In this document: in pieces, positions 6,349-6,432 of the stretch | Layout of the letters: each line of letters begins with the position of its first letter | Position numbering within the stretch: the stretch's first letter is position 1 | NCBI GenBank assembly: GCA_009776715.1 | Contig: WRNF01000008.1 | Location: forward strand, 160-6,591 | Length of the DNA stretch: 6,432 nucleotides | From: Treponema sp. | GTDB taxonomy: Bacteria; Spirochaetota; Spirochaetia; Treponematales; Breznakiellaceae | Direction: 5' to 3' | The notes under the pieces: generated by a model | Databases searched by the model: none | Told to the model about the DNA's origin: nothing | What the model saw: the letters and a program-made list of their open reading frames with translations, nothing else | Translations under genes and position numbers: made by a program

Positions 6349-6432
6349 TAAAACTCCTTGTTCCTCAATGGTTAATATTTCCTAATTAACCCCTGCGACA
6401 GTGCCGCAAAAATTTATCTTAGGATTGTTATA
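6349..6432. other. Upstream non-coding stretch with a small inverted repeat
   Basis: I see no supported gene here. GGTTAAT at 6370-6376 and ATTAACC at 6385-6391 form a 7-base inverted repeat with an 8-base spacer, which could be an operator or chance in AT-rich DNA. No convincing -35/-10 pair for mod was found. Confidence 0.4.

Noticed and set aside
6382..6432. Sixteen open codons on the - strand ending in TAG at the right edge, possibly the tail of an upstream gene
   Set aside because: Too short to judge. It shows no recognisable motif, and one open frame of this length is expected by chance.
6167..6432. A sigma-70 promoter for the mod operon
   Set aside because: Candidate TTGAGG- and TTGTGG-like -35 words have no acceptable -10 partner at 16-18 bases, so no promoter is claimed.

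Overview
This 6.4-kb window comes from a bacterium of moderate to low GC. My hand counts give roughly 22 to 63% per 60-base block, mostly near 40%. The clear Shine-Dalgarno sites (GGAG or AGGA, 5 to 8 bases before the start codons) and anaerobe-like gene content suggest a Firmicutes- or Spirochaetota-type organism. The small palindromes inside coding sequence remind me of some treponemes. The taxonomic guess is weak.

Layout: bases 1-957 (+ strand) carry the 3' part of a Gfo/Idh/MocA-family NAD(P)-dependent oxidoreductase whose start lies left of the window. After a 79-base convergent gap, bases 1037-6154 hold three genes on the - strand that read as one operon in the order mod, DUF1016 nuclease, res. 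Bases 6155-6432 contain no supported gene. Most of that stretch is a composite repeat of about 177 bases bounded by perfect 12-base inverted repeats.

The operon is a type III restriction-modification locus. Mod (6154-4601) is a beta-class N6-adenine DNA methyltransferase that recognises and methylates the target. Res (3682-1037) is the SF2 helicase/translocase with a C-terminal PD-(D/E)XK nuclease that cuts when Mod-Res complexes meet at unmethylated sites. Between them lies a DUF1016 (YhcG-like) PD-(D/E)XK protein, translationally coupled to mod, so the locus encodes two different candidate nucleases.

The most notable points are these. (1) The DUF1016 gene loses its usual C-terminus at an 11-A homopolymer. 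A family-like C-terminal peptide continues in another frame right after the tract, which suggests an internal deletion plus frameshift, or slippage. (2) A 54-base in-frame double hairpin lies inside res. (3) A 29-base near-perfect palindrome lies in a conserved DUF1016 segment. (4) The middle of mod, covering its target-recognition domain, is much more AT-rich than the flanking catalytic parts, as expected from domain exchange. (5) The mod leader contains heptamer arrays, including a strand with five G-runs, and a 9-base-period array inside the inverted-repeat-bounded element.
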